A DNA stretch of 64,000 bases from Paraburkholderia edwinii (GCF_019428685.1 NZ_CP080096.1:372001-436000), one strand, 5' to 3'; counted from the stretch's first letter, positions 8,943-21,100 are shown. Notes: generated by a model not told the origin, from the letters alone. Translations and numbers: made by a program.

Positions 8943-9596
8943 TTACGGCCCGCGTTTTGTCAAACCCTCGTTAACCTCTGGCACAGGACATTTCGGCGCG
9001 AAGCGTGTTTCGACCGGTTCATCCAGTCCATTCCCGTCGATATGGCGAACCTCGATCGCGCATCCGCGTGAATGGCGACTGTTTCCTTCGAAGCCGAGAT
9101 ACACGTCGTAGTCTTGTCCGGCAACCGGCGTGAACATTCTGTCTTGCGCCGTGCATGACCACGAGTACCCACCGTACTTACTGCTTCCCGAATCGCCTGC
9201 GGTTCGCATCGAAAGCGTGACCGGACGCCCATAGGGGACGATGTATTCGCGAATCATGTCCTTGAAATGCAGACCCTCTACACGCATCCCCGGCCTCGGA
9301 CTTTGCGGCATGCCGATCACGATGCTGCGTGACGAGTATTTGTAGCGCGCGAGGAAACCGTCATCGACGTCGATGCGGTCGGGATCGTTCTGCAATCTGC
9401 TTGTGGCGCAACTGCCCAGTCTGAATGAGGCGTTCTGCATGTCGTTTCCGGTGAGGATACGGATGCGTGCAGAAACGGTTGGGTCGTAGGTGGGCGTTTC
9501 GATTGTTACATGGTGAGTCGGGGAGCATGCGCTTAGGAGCATCACGCAACTGGCAGCGTATGGCAAAAGAACACGATGTGCTTTGGAAATATTCAT
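8943..9596 (-). CDS. Hypothetical lipoprotein
   Basis: A 217-residue protein with a lipoprotein signal: positive N-terminus, hydrophobic LLPYAASCVML and lipobox LSAC, giving a mature protein starting at Cys24. After the lipidated Cys there is SPTHH, with no Asp at +2, so outer-membrane sorting is expected. The mature part is beta-rich and contains several Cys (GSCATS, WSCTAQD, RGCAIEV, PKCPVPE) that could form disulfides in the periplasm. No family recognised. It lies 23 bp downstream of the TPR-like lipoprotein gene and 43 bp before the membrane protein gene, in the cargo interval between cdiAI and cdiB. Confidence 0.7.
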   Translation of the reverse strand: MNISKAHRVLLPYAASCVMLLSACSPTHHVTIETPTYDPTVSARIRILTGNDMQNASFRLGSCATSRLQNDPDRIDVDDGFLARYKYSSRSIVIGMPQSPRPGMRVEGLHFKDMIREYIVPYGRPVTLSMRTAGDSGSSKYGGYSWSCTAQDRMFTPVAGQDYDVYLGFEGNSRHSRGCAIEVRHIDGNGLDEPVETRFAPKCPVPEVNEGLTKRGP

Positions 9597-9619
9597 GTTT
9601 CTATTAGACGACGGAAACC

Positions 9620-10555
9620 TTATTGCAAAACACGCTTACCGTGAATCCACTCGATACTTCCGTAAGGCGCTAGCTGGTTGAGCTGCTGCAACATTGCAAG
9701 GCCACCATTCGAGTTATGCCGGACAAACTTGGCGTATGCACCGCCATAGAAAAGCGCTTCGCCAAAGGCCTCTTGCTGGTCGGCTCCTCTCATCTTCCCG
9801 ATGACCACCGCAACGTCATGCACGCTGTCCTGGCCTTGCCACATTCGAAGCAACGGACCATATTGAGTCTGATCATGGGAAGCGTAGTACTGCGCTTGTT
9901 TATCGAGTTCGGCATTCGCTATGGAAGTGTCGTTAGCTCGTGCCATGATGTAGCGGTACACCAGACTCCTGTAGGCATAGAAGCTCGGCCCTTCAAGCAG
10001 AGCATTGGCATCCGCGAGGTCATTGACGGCCTCTTGCCATCGTTGCAACTCGATATTCGCAAACGTGGCGGCGATAAACCCGTCAGTGAATATGCCTAAA
10101 GCCGCGGCGCGTTCATTTGGAGGTTTACTCGCGGCAAACTCTCGCGTCCTCGCGATCTCCGGATCCAAGGTCTTCAACGCCGCCTGCGGGTCGCCCAGCG
10201 AGTACAAGATTTCGGCCTTTGTCGCGATCCATGCTCCTTGCCTTGATGGATCGACTAGCGTCATGGCTTGGTCAATTACGACTAGCGCCTCTTGCGAGCG
10301 GCCCAACGAGTCGAGCGCTGCGGCTTGCTGTTGCATGGCCGATGCTCGCGCGGAGTTTGAGGTCGCCGCCTTTTCTTTTTTTATAGCTTCGGTAAGAGCT
10401 TGCTCATGCTGGATTTTCAGGTAGTTCGGGACTGATGTGGGCCGGCTGTCGGACTTACTCTGTGATGCAACTGGGGCCCGTGTATTGGAACATCCAACAA
10501 TTGTGCAGACCAACGTTGTTGCAACGATGAATGTGCGGAGGTGGATTGTATTCAT
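9620..10555 (-). CDS. TPR-like lipoprotein
   Basis: A 311-residue lipoprotein: signal segment LRTFIVATTLVCTIVGC with lipobox TIVGC and Ser at +2 (outer membrane retention expected). The mature protein is helical and Ala/Gln-rich, with tetratricopeptide-like helix pairs (ALDSLGRSQEALVVIDQAMTL, AEILYSLGDPQAALKTLDPEI, ANIELQRWQEAVNDLADANALL). Proteins of this type act as periplasmic adaptors. It sits inside the cdiA-cdiB interval, on the same strand and tightly spaced with the next lipoprotein. Some Burkholderia loci have a small lipoprotein gene (bcpO) between cdiI and cdiB, but this protein is much larger and I do not equate them. Confidence 0.7.
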   Translation of the reverse strand: MNTIHLRTFIVATTLVCTIVGCSNTRAPVASQSKSDSRPTSVPNYLKIQHEQALTEAIKKEKAATSNSARASAMQQQAAALDSLGRSQEALVVIDQAMTLVDPSRQGAWIATKAEILYSLGDPQAALKTLDPEIARTREFAASKPPNERAAALGIFTDGFIAATFANIELQRWQEAVNDLADANALLEGPSFYAYRSLVYRYIMARANDTSIANAELDKQAQYYASHDQTQYGPLLRMWQGQDSVHDVAVVIGKMRGADQQEAFGEALFYGGAYAKFVRHNSNGGLAMLQQLNQLAPYGSIEWIHGKRVLQ

Positions 10556-10680
10556 TGATTCTTCGGTCCGAAATCTTTGTATCTATTTCAAGGTTGCTAT
10601 CTTCGTTGCGAGCTGCTGCCTGCATGACAGCGCCAATAGTCCGTCGCCACCGTCACAACATGGGCGCGTCCAAGATTTAC

Positions 10681-11208
10681 TCACCTTGAATGCTCGACGC
10701 TCACCCAGTTTGCTATGTCGTCTACCACGTGCTTCAGCCATGCCCAGAAGTCACTGAACCCCTTCGAGAGCTCATAGCCATTTCCAGTCCATCCGTGAAT
10801 CAGTGCGACCCCTTGAACTGCCTTGTCTCCTGCAACTACGAAGCATGCAAGATCGTCGCAGTCCTGCCTCTTTGCGAACGCGAATAGTCGCTTATCAGTA
10901 ACCCCAGGCCACCGGTCCGACGCCCAAAAGGTTTGTTGCATGGGTAGGTAATGCCATGGTTGTAGTTGGGTAAAAGGCTCGTACCCAACGAGCGCTTTAT
11001 CTAGCAGCCATTGATATCCAGAAGGCAACGCCAGCTTTGCCGGTGAATTCACGATGAGCCTCCATTTTGGCGAACAGCTAGCTTGAGCGGCACCGTCGTA
11101 TCCCTTGTGGTATTGGCGGCCATCGATCCGCGCCTCGATACGCCGCGCGGCTCCTTCCGACATCGATGCGCGTCCGAAGCACGGTCGTCTATTGATTACT
11201 GCACGCAA
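10681..11208 (-). CDS. SUKH/SMI1-KNR4-like orphan immunity candidate
   Basis: Up to 175 residues. The C-terminal half (about residues 75-165) has the feel of the SMI1/KNR4 (SUKH) superfamily of toxin-immunity proteins: an aromatic-rich central part (WHYLPMQQTFWASDRWPG), a strand ending in CDDLACFVV, a GVALIHGW strand and a final helix FSDFWAWLKHVVDDIANW. The first ~45 residues are Arg-rich and look unlike the rest; the start could be the ATG at 11163, or the N-terminus may be remnant sequence. The 5' end overlaps the end of the preceding gene by 13 bp. In CDI loci such genes downstream of cdiI are commonly orphan immunities. Family call is by pattern, not by search. Confidence 0.6.
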   Translation of the reverse strand: MRAVINRRPCFGRASMSEGAARRIEARIDGRQYHKGYDGAAQASCSPKWRLIVNSPAKLALPSGYQWLLDKALVGYEPFTQLQPWHYLPMQQTFWASDRWPGVTDKRLFAFAKRQDCDDLACFVVAGDKAVQGVALIHGWTGNGYELSKGFSDFWAWLKHVVDDIANWVSVEHSR

Positions 11209-11627
11209 CTCCTGCGTGTACGCAAGCTATAGGACATCGCGAATCTGTACACCCATTGTGGCGAACCGCCGGAAGTATCTGTGGACGGGATTTCGTTGAT
11301 CCTTGCAAGCATTCCATCTTTGCAAAGCAAATAACTGTGCTCCGTTGTCGCGTCATTTATTTTCCAACCCCTTTCTAGCAGTATCCTTTGGTACTGGTCG
11401 GCTAGACCCGGTGTCCAAGATGCCCCCTCTATGTTTACAATCATCAACGCACCACCAAATTTCGGATTCGAATACTTGGAATAGACGCTTCCGCCAGCAG
11501 TCAAAGCGTCGTCCATATCTTTTTTCATCGACAGCAAATGGCTTTCACTATCGACTTTTGACGGATTCGCCACGCCCGCGATAATCATTACTGTGATACC
11601 GAAGGCTACTACCAGGCAAAACAACAC
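11196..11627 (-). CDS. Small membrane-anchored protein downstream of cdiI
   Basis: A 143-residue protein with an N-terminal membrane anchor (LFCLVVAFGITVMIIAG) and a ~120-residue soluble part. It starts at a GTG preceded by AGG six bases upstream. It lies in the same reading frame as cdiI: the cdiI stop is a single TAG, followed by 11 sense codons and then this GTG, so any TAG read-through would join the two. The soluble part (AGGSVYSKYSNPKFGGALMI, SWTPGLADQYQRILLERGW) is not recognised; a second immunity protein or an accessory is plausible. Low GC compared with the cdiA body. Confidence 0.6.
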   Translation of the reverse strand: MLFCLVVAFGITVMIIAGVANPSKVDSESHLLSMKKDMDDALTAGGSVYSKYSNPKFGGALMIVNIEGASWTPGLADQYQRILLERGWKINDATTEHSYLLCKDGMLARINEIPSTDTSGGSPQWVYRFAMSYSLRTRRSCVQ

Positions 11628-11660
11628 TGACCTGATATCCGATAACCTTGAATTCGCATC

Positions 11661-12113
11661 CTATTGGTCGACACCAAATCTCTTAAGAAAACTCTTTTCG
11701 ATATTTGCGTAACGCGCCTCTATCTGTTTCGGAAATTCAACGAATTCCTCTTGATTATCTTTAAGAAAATCGACCAAATCCTCTGTGCAAATTCTCGCGT
11801 ATTCATCCGTGATTTCGAAGCTTCGCCGCTTTTCATCGTCGGTGTCCGTTAATTCACGTAGAAGCCTCCTCTTTCTATCCAGGCGCTCTGGATCGATTAG
11901 CTCCTCGAGAAGTGAAACATCAAACACCTTACCGCTGTTATCTAGCACTGCGACCGAAATGATGGGTTCGATCGAACTCTCGATTAAAAATCTGACTGTC
12001 ATCACATTATTTGACGCTTCGATCACATAGGTGTCGTTGCGGCTGATCGCAAACGGGGGCCCGGGCAATGCTCCAAGAGCGCGCTGAACGTGAGATAAAT
12101 ACGGTTCGATCAT
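11661..12113 (-). CDS. cdiI: Predicted CDI immunity protein (CdiI)
   Basis: A 150-residue soluble, acidic protein (cluster ELTDTDDEKRRSFEITDEYARICTEDLVDFLKDNQEEF) with no signal peptide, as expected of a cytoplasmic antidote to the CdiA C-terminal toxin. It begins only four bases after the cdiA stop codon, the diagnostic position for cdiI. The sequence is markedly AT-rich: 47 of 120 bases are G or C in 11701-11820, against 38 of 60 in 15001-15060 inside cdiA, typical of horizontally exchanged toxin-immunity modules. No known immunity family recognised. Function is assigned from position and composition. Confidence 0.75.
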   Translation of the reverse strand: MIEPYLSHVQRALGALPGPPFAISRNDTYVIEASNNVMTVRFLIESSIEPIISVAVLDNSGKVFDVSLLEELIDPERLDRKRRLLRELTDTDDEKRRSFEITDEYARICTEDLVDFLKDNQEEFVEFPKQIEARYANIEKSFLKRFGVDQ

Positions 12114-12117
12114 AGTG

Positions 12118-15100
12118 TTATCGCCGAGTCATCATTCCTGAAACGCTATCATATGAGTACCCATTCTTCTGCAGATACTGCATCTCGCGCCCAAAACCCG
12201 TCAGGCTTCCATCCGGTCTCACTAACACATCCGGGGTTGGCTTCGTCGCAATAAATATGTTGTCACCACGCTGAATGGCTTGATCAAGAAACGGCATGTT
12301 GACCTCGCCCCAAAACTGATCAGGCGTCTTGTACATATTGTCAGGAACATTAAGTACATTAAATCCACCCGGTTTCGCGTCAAAATTCGTTGTCTTCGGA
12401 TAACCAAGCTGCTCATTAATAACGTTATTCATGTCTAACGCAAAGCTACCAAGAACCGTTGTAGTCTTGTTAGGGTCCACAGTCACGACGATACCACTAG
12501 GCGAGCCAATAGGATCCAGACTTGGACTACCGTCTCGGTAAAAGTTATTAGTGATTTTTGCTTCTTGTGTCGCCGCACTCCCTCCGCTCGCCGTCGGAAC
12601 GCCTTGACTTGTAAGCGTAGTACCCGCTGCCGCGCCAAGATTGATCGCTCCATAAGCAAGAGCAGCCGCCTGCGGACTCAATCCAAGTGACTGCAAAACC
12701 TGCTCACCATACGTCGACGTGACGTTGCCGCTCAGCATCTGCGCGAATCCGGCATTCGAATAGTCCAGACTCGTAGTGGCAACTGCCGCCCCAAGGCTAC
12801 AGGCAATAACCGTCGGGCACGCGACACTAATCGCCCCCGCAGCGGCTGCAGCACCGGTAACACCTTGCACGGCGCCAACCGCACGGACAGGAACCTGGTT
12901 CCTGTCCGACCAGTCGCCGAACGCATCGGCTACACCGTATCCATCGAAGGCTCCGGCTTTTACGAGCGTGCTTTGTTCAGCGGTGAAGTATTGGCCCGCA
13001 TCCTGCATTTGCTGAAGCGCTGCTTTGGACGCGTCGTTATCGGGAACGCCTGCCGCACACAGCACCAACGCGCATTCGGCGGCAGCCAGTCTGTACTGTT
13101 CGTCGGTCGACTTCCCTTGCATGAGTTGAGCGAGCTTCTGCGCTTCGGTCGGATGCAACTGCCGGTTAAAAGCATCCACATTCGAAGCCGCAGCCGCCCC
13201 AACACCCCCACCCACCGCCCCGCCCGCCGCAGTCGCCAGCAAGTTCGCAATAACATTGCCGACCCCATGCCCCACGGTCCCAGGATCGCCAAACTGGTTC
13301 GCAACGTCATTCAGCGCCGGCGCGAGATAAGCAGACGCACCAGCCCCGGCCGCACCGCCCGCAGCACCTACAACACTGCCCCCACCCAATCCGCCAAGCA
13401 GCGCACCGCCAGCCACATGAAGGATGATGCGATTGGTCCCACCTTCACTCCACGCGTCGGCGTCCGCCTTGTATTCGCCCGCAAGTTCCGTATCACCGAG
13501 CAACGCCGCGGCCTTCTGGCCGTCGCGCGCCTTCGCCTGCTTATAATCCGCGTACGTCCCGATATCCTTAGCAACCGCCTGCCCCGCAGCATTCGCTGCG
13601 CTCATCACGTCGAGTTCGTCGCCCAGCACACCGCTCACATCAGGCAGCTTCGAAACCGTGCCGTTCAGATTCGACGTATCCCGGTTCAGGTTCGATACAT
13701 CTTGCGTCTGGCCCGCCGAATCGGTCACCGTAATCGTCCCGGCACTGATGGCGGTCTTCGTCGTGGCGGTCGAATTGCTATGGTCGGACTGGCCTATCAT
13801 CGGCGTGAAGCCTTGCGTGCCCACACCAAAGCCACTCGTCGACGAGTTGTATTCCGAATGATTCTGGATATCGGAGTACGTCAGCGTGCCCGTCGTCAGG
13901 TTGTTCTTCGATGCCTCCGCGTCGCTGCCGATATACGCGCCCGTCAGGTTCGTATTGCCCTTCACGCTGATGTCGAACCCGCCGCTGCCGGCCTGAATTC
14001 CCGCCTGCTCGTTCACCGCCGCATAGTTGCCGTTCGCGCTGCCGTGCTGACTGCTGATGCTCGCGCTGCCGCCGCCCTGCGAAATGCTGAATCCGCCACC
14101 CGTACTCGACTGATGCGCGGCGCTCACCGTTGTGTCCTGCACACTCTGGATATTCAGATTTCCGCCGATGTCCGCAGCAACGTGATTGCCGCTCACATCC
14201 GCACCGACAATATTCGTGTCGCCGCCCGACACGATCGTCACGTTATTGCTTGCCGTTACGTGCGTGTTGTTCTGCGTCACGGCATCCGAATTCGAATCGC
14301 CATGCGAATTGGACATCGATGCCGATACACCCCAGCCTTTCGTGCCGTACGACACACCGACGCTCGCGCTGCTCGATTCGTTCGTGCTGCGCGTCGAATC
14401 GGTGTTCGTCGAGTTCACGAGGTTCACCTGATTCTGAGCCACCAGTGCAACGTTACTCGCGCTAACGTCCGAGCCCGCGATGGTCAGGTTGCCGCTTCCC
14501 GGCGTGCCGTTGCCGGTTGCGATGAACGTCGCGTTGCCGCCGGCGTTAATCGCCGAACCGGTCTGCGTGGTCTGATCCTCGGTGAACGTGTTCTTCGTAT
14601 GACTGGTTCCCCAGCTCAGCTCAATGCTGACATCGGGCGTGCCACCCGATGCGAGTTGCCCGACCGCGTCTCCGGCATTGCCGGCGGCCGCGACCGCATG
14701 CAAGGCTTTCGCGCGCCCATCGTGGCTGTCCGAGGCCGCATGACTCTGGTCAACCGCGCTTGAAATCGCCTGCGCGACGGAACCGCCTACGCCTAGCGTG
14801 AATCCGCTCGTCTTCGTTTCTTGCGTTTCATCATGGTGGTTCGTATTCGTCGCCGAATCGATCGTCACGTTCGCCGCGACGCCCGTGATGTTCTGCGCTG
14901 CAATGACATCGCTGCCCGTAATGTGCAGATCGTTGCCGGCCGCCATCGTCACGCTACCGTTCGTGCTGCCGACGAGGCTGCTGTTCTGCGTTACAGAACT
15001 GTCGTGCGTGGTGTCTTTCTGATCGCTGCTGCCGTACGAGATGCCAGCGCCACCAGTCGCTCCCAACCCCGACTTCGTCTCCTCATGAAAACTACTGCTC

Positions 15101-18100
15101 TCACTCGTGTTCTGGGTCGTCGTAATCGTGAGGTCATGCCCCGCCGACAACACCATATCGCTCGTCGAAGCGACAGTCGAACCCGCAATAGTCAGATCAT
15201 GACCGGCCGTCACGCCGACCGTATCGCCCGCCACCGTCGCCCCCACCGCATCCACTTCATGCGACGACTTCTGGTCCGTCGTCTTGTCGCTCGACATGAA
15301 ACCGGAATGTTCGACATGCTCCCAGCTCTGCGAATCGTGCGTTTCGTTGACGGCACCGATCGTCACATTGCCTGTTGCCGCAAGCGTGGTCGCGCCGCCG
15401 CTCATGCTGCCGTCCGCGGCGGTCGAACCTGTCGTCACGCTCGACCCCAGAACGGAGAGATTGCCACCGCCGGTCGCCGCGTCCTTCGCCACGCCCACGC
15501 CATACTGCGATAACAACGCCGAAGCGGTCGCGCCCTGTCCTGCGCCCAGCGTCATGTTGTTGTTCGCATTCAGATCGCTGCCCTGCACCGCTTCGTCATA
15601 ACTCGACGCCGTATGCTTCGCCTGCGGGCCGCCTAGCGACTGCTCGCTATGCGTGGCCGTATCCTTTGCCGCCGTCACGGTCAGGTCGTTGCCCGCGATC
15701 ATCGTCGCGTCGCCGGCTGACTTCACCGTGGCATCGGTCAGCGTCGTGTTGCCGCCCGACACGCTCGTGAAACTGCCGCCCGTCGTGATCGTGCTGCCCA
15801 CGTTCTGCGTGACGCTATCGTGGCCGCCATTCAATCCGTCGTTGGTGCCCGCGTCGCGCGTGCTCGTCAGCGTCGTCGTACCGACATTGATATCGCGGCC
15901 CGCGCCGACCATCGCGCTCCCGCCCGACTCGATCGACGCACCGCTCAGGTCGACGTCGCGGCCGGCAAGAATCAGCGCATTGCCCGATGCCGAGATCGTG
16001 CCGGTCGCAAGCGTGCTTTGCGACGATGCGCTCGACGTGAAGCCACTTTCGTTCAGCGTCTTCGAAATGTCCGTGGTCGCCGTTTCGTTGATCACATCGC
16101 GGCCGGCCTGCACCAGCGTATCCGCGCCGCCGATGCGGCCGCTCACGTTGCGCACGTCCTGCACAGCCGCCACCGCGGTCGTGCCGCCGCTGCCGATCAC
16201 GCCACTGTTCACGACGTTGTTGCCGATCACCGTCGTCGCCACGTTGCTGACGATCTGGCCGCTGTTGTTCACGTCGCCGGTGGCGTTCAGGTTCACCGTA
16301 TTGCCCGCGACAATCGCTCCGCTATCCTGAAGATCGACCGTGCTGCTCTGCGCGAGATACAGCTTCGGCACTAGCACCGTCTGCTGCGTGCCGTCCGGCA
16401 GCGTTACCGTTTGCGACACGAGCCAGACCATGTCGGTCGTCAGCTGCTGCATCTGCGCATCGGTCAAGCCAACGCCGGGCGTCAGGCCAAACGCCTGTGC
16501 GTACGTCACGCCGTTGTTCATCAACGCGGTGTACTCGTCCATGTTGTCCGTGTAACCGGTCAGGAACGTGCGTCCCGTCAGCTGCGTGACCTGGTTCATC
16601 ACGAGCTGCTCTTCATACATGCCGTCGCCGAGGCGCTTCTCTGTCGTCTGCGGGTTCAGGCCCAGCTGGCCCAGCATGTAGTCGCTCGAAACAAACTTGC
16701 TGTAGGTCGTGAATCGCGGGTCCGTTGCGACGAGGTACGTGGCGGAAGGCGCGGGCTGCAGCGAAAACAGTCCATTGATGGGCAACGTCAGGTTCGGAAT
16801 GCCGCCCGATGCGCTGCCGAGCGTCTGTGGCCGGTTCGTCTGTCCCGACAGGTTGCCGAGCTGCGTGCCCGTCGCGTTGCCGCCCGTCACGCCGGAGCCG
16901 AGCACGGTCTGGCCGACGAGATTCACGCTGCCGATGTTGATGTTCGCGCCCGTGGTCTGCACCGCGCCGCCCGCGGTCGCAATCGCGGCGAGCGCGCCGA
17001 CCGTGGTCGTCGTCGAGCTCACGCCGTCTTCAACGGTCTTCGTGTCGGTGCTGCCGCCCGTCTTCTGGTGCCAGAAGAACGTCGACTGCGTATCGGTCGT
17101 CACGGTTTGCTGCAGCACCGTGCCGGTGTCGTTAACGGTGCCGCCGTTCGCGCGGCGCACAAGATTGCCGCCTGCGGCCATCGCCGACGACTGGTTGTTG
17201 ATACTGCCGCCATCCGCGTTGATGCGGATCGAACCCTGCGACTGGATCGTGGCGGCGGTGCCGGCACTCAGGAGCTGATCGGTCGCGATCGTTGTCTTCG
17301 TGGTGCGCGACAGTTCGACGTAGTCGTGACTGTCCGAGCCGAGGTCCGTCCGTGTCTTGACATCGTCGGGCCGGATGTTCGTGTTCGGATTCCAGTCCGG
17401 CCACAGAGTAATGGTGTACGTGTCGCCGTTGTCCGTAATGCTGTTGTAGTACTGCGTCGCGTTGTTCGTGATCGTGCGTGTCTGCGCGACAGGCACCTCG
17501 ATGCAGAAGTTTTTGCAGACCTCGGTCGTCGGGCTCGAAGCATCGATATAGCTGTCGAACAGCGGGGTCGTCAGCGATAACGTCTGCGCCGCCGTGTTCA
17601 AATTCGCCACTTGCGACTTCGGAACGGTAACCGTAATCGGCTTCATCAGACCGCCGATCGCTGCTATGCCGATTGCTCCGGCGTCGAAATTCCAATACCC
17701 GCTCTGGTATTGGCCGAGATCGCCGGTTGGGATGCCCGCCGTCCATAGCGAAAGCGTCGTCGTGCCCGCATCCTGCGCGGTGCCGGCCTGTGTGACGACG
17801 CCCGTGCGGCTGTTGTTGACCGTATGCGCGGCGATGTCGATATCGCCCGCTGCCTCGATGTTCGCAGCGCTATTCGTCAACGTACCGGTCTGGTCCGCGA
17901 GCAGACCCGATGCGTCGCGCGCGCCATCCCTTGCGATCTCGAGATTGCCGGCGCTGTACATCAGCGCGCCATCCGCATTCGTCACCGAGTTCGCGGCGTA
18001 GACCTTCACGCCTTGTGCGCCGGCGATCACGGCGGCCGCGCCGCTGTTCTGCACATCCGACGCGTTGACCTGCACGTTGTTGCCGATCACCGCGCCCGTG

Positions 18101-21100
18101 TTCGCGAGCGTCGCGCTGTTCGTCGTGACCGTATCGCCTTCGATACGCCCCGCGTTCGTCAGCGTGTTCGATGCGGTGACGGTCGTGGTCGCGCTGTCGA
18201 TATCGGCGTTGGCCGAATTCACGACGTTGGCGCCCGATGCATTGATCGACGTACCTGCGGCAAGCGTGCCCGTGTTCGTCAGCGTGCCGGTCGCGGAGAG
18301 CGACAGATTGCCGTCCGCATGCAGACGATTCGCCGCGCTGTTCGTGTAGTCGCCTGCAACAGCGAGCGACAGATTGCGCCCGGCCGTCATCTCACCATCG
18401 CCGATGACGCCGCCGCCCACCGCGATGTCGCGGTTCGCACGGATCGCGCCGCCCGCATTCGCGAGCAACGCGACCTGCATCGATACGTCCTGGCCACCTT
18501 CGATCTGGCCGCCCGCGTTCGTCACGGTAGCGCCCGCCTGCTTCAGGTTCAGCGCCGTCGCGCCGTAGACGGTGCCGCCCGAATTGTTCACGCTTTGCGC
18601 GACGTTCAGATTCGCCGCGCCGCCTGCGACGAGTTGCGCCCCCGCAGTGTTGGTCAGCGACTGCGCGTTCAACGTGACGTCGCCGTTGCCGCCAAGCGTG
18701 CCGCCCGTGTTTGCGACGGCTGTAGACGACGTCACCGTGAGTGCGCCGTCGCCTGCGTTCGTCAGCGTGCCCGAGGTGTTGTCGATGCTCGATGCGGATA
18801 CGGCGGTGCTGCCGTGCGCGCCGTTCGCGGATATCGAGCCTTGCGCGTTCGACAGCGCGCCGCCGGCCGCTATCGACAGATTGCCGTTCGTCTGTGTCGA
18901 ACCGGCGCTATTGTCGAACGTGCCTTGCGTAGTTGCGGTGAGACCATCGGCGCCGTAGAGCGTGCCGTCGTGATTGACAAGCGCGTTCTTCGCATCGACG
19001 CTTGCCGAACCCTGCGCGGACAGCGTGCCGTTCGTATTGTGGATGCTCACGGTTTGCGCGTTGAGTGCGCCGTTCGTCGCAACCTGGCCGCCAACGTTCG
19101 ACAGCGTACCGCGCGCGTCGACCGCTAATGTGCCTGCGCCCGCGTGTTCGATCGAACCGTGATCGTCGTTCGTGATGTTCTGCGCTGATACGGTAAGGTT
19201 CGACGCATTGCTCGCAATCGTGCCGCCCGTGTTGTCGATCGAACCGCCGACAGCGAGCGTCTGGTCGGCATCACCATATTGCTGGATCGCGCCGCCACGA
19301 TTGATCAGATCTCCGGAGGTGGAGAGCGCAAGCGTGTTGCTCTCGATCGCACCATTCGTATCGTCGATTGAGCCTGCCGAAACCGTGATCGAATCGCCGG
19401 ATAGCGTTCCGTTGCGGTTGCCGAGCGCGCCGGCCACCCTCATACCTAGACTGCCGCCTGCCACGATGCTGCCGGCCGGGTTGTCGAGCGATTGCGCCCT
19501 GATGGCCGTGTCGCCGTTCGCTGTGAGCTGCCCCTGGTTCGCGATCGCGCCAGCCGATACGTTCAGCGATCCATTGGTGCCGATTACGCCGCCCGTTGCG
19601 CCCGTCGCCGTGTTGCCCGCGCCATTCACCAGGGCGCCGCTCGTTGCGACATCGAGGCCATCCGCGTTCAGCGAGACGATGCGGCCCGCTGTGTTGTCGA
19701 TCGAACCCGCGCTGATGCTTTCACGTCCCGCGGCCTGAACGATGCCCTGCTGGTTGTTCAGCGCGGCATTTGCAGCGACGTCGAGCGTGGACTGCGAAGC
19801 AATCTCGCCACCCTGATTGGACAGCGCACCGGCTGACAACGTTTGCGCGCCCGATGAAGACAATACGCCACGATCGTTCGTCAGCGTCCCCGCTGCATGA
19901 GCGGACAATGCGCCGCCCGCGACAGTCGTCGCGCCAGCGAGACCCAGATCGCCAGCGGATGCATTGAGCGTGAGATTGCCGTTTGCCGAAGTCTGGCTGC
20001 CGGCCAGATTCATCGATGCGCCGGCAAGCGATGCGTTGCCGCCCGCCACGTTCTCGCCCGTCGCCGCAAGCATGCCGGTCGCCGATACGGTCAGTTCGCC
20101 GCTGCTCGCAGTCGAGCCATCGCTGTTGATGCCTGCGCCGAGCGTGCCGGTCGAATTGACGCTGCCCGCGCTGATGCTCGTGTTCTGCTGTGCCGCGAGG
20201 GTGCCCCTGTTGGTCACATCCGCCGCGGTATTGACCGCTACGCTTTGCTGCGCGTAAGTCGTCCCGCTGTTGGCGATGCCGCCCGCCGCCGCGATCGACA
20301 GGTTGCCGCTCGCCGTGGTGCGGCCCGACAGCACGACGCGGCCCTGCGCGGTGAGCGAGAAGTCGCCGCTTTGCGCGGCGAGTACGCCGGCATTCGCTAC
20401 GCCCACGCCGTACTCGTTCGACACGAGATAGATCCGGTTCGCGTACATGCCGCCCAGTTGAGCGACGTCGATTGCAAGCGCCGGCGCGCTACCGTTTCCG
20501 GCAATCGGCGTGGCCGCGAGCGTGTCGTGATTGACATGGTTCGCGCCTGCGATCACGTTCAGTGAGTTGCCGTAGATAGCCGCGTTCGCTTGCACGGCGC
20601 GCGCGATCAGGTCCACCTGATCGACGTTTGTTGCGTTAAGACCCGCGCCTTGCACCGTGATCAGGCCGCCCGTTACATTGAAGCCGGTCAGCGCGCCGTT
20701 GCCGTCGAACAGCGGTGTGCCTGTCGTCAGCACGCCGCGCGTCGTGTTGATAAAGCCGCCGCCGTCGACGACGATGCCCGAGCCGTTCGCGACGACCACC
20801 TCCGCCCGGCTGCCCGCCACCTCAATGTAGCCGCGCAACTGGCTCGGCGAATTGCTGTTGACCTGGTTGAGAATGATCCGTGCCGACTGTCCCGGCGCGA
20901 GATTCGGATTGCCGTTGACGTAACCCGCCTGCTGCGTATTGACGATCGTCGGCGAGTTATTGAGGATGACACCCGCCTTCGGAACATCGAATTGCGAATA
21001 GGCGTTCTGCGACACGCCGGCACCCGACGGTGTCGTGATGTTGACCTGCTGGATGCCGTTGGCTGTTTGAACGACCGATGGCCTGTGCGCGCCGCCGTTC

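Noticed and set aside
17800..20400. Regular repeated pattern that might suggest a CRISPR or satellite
   Set aside because: The repeats are degenerate, in frame and encode FHA-type repeats of CdiA; there are no constant repeats with unique spacers.
12865..20565. Long plus-strand open frames opposite cdiA, up to 632 codons
   Set aside because: They are antisense to a well-supported TpsA gene, are Arg/Ala-rich, show no domains or ribosome sites and follow from the GC-rich repeated code of cdiA.
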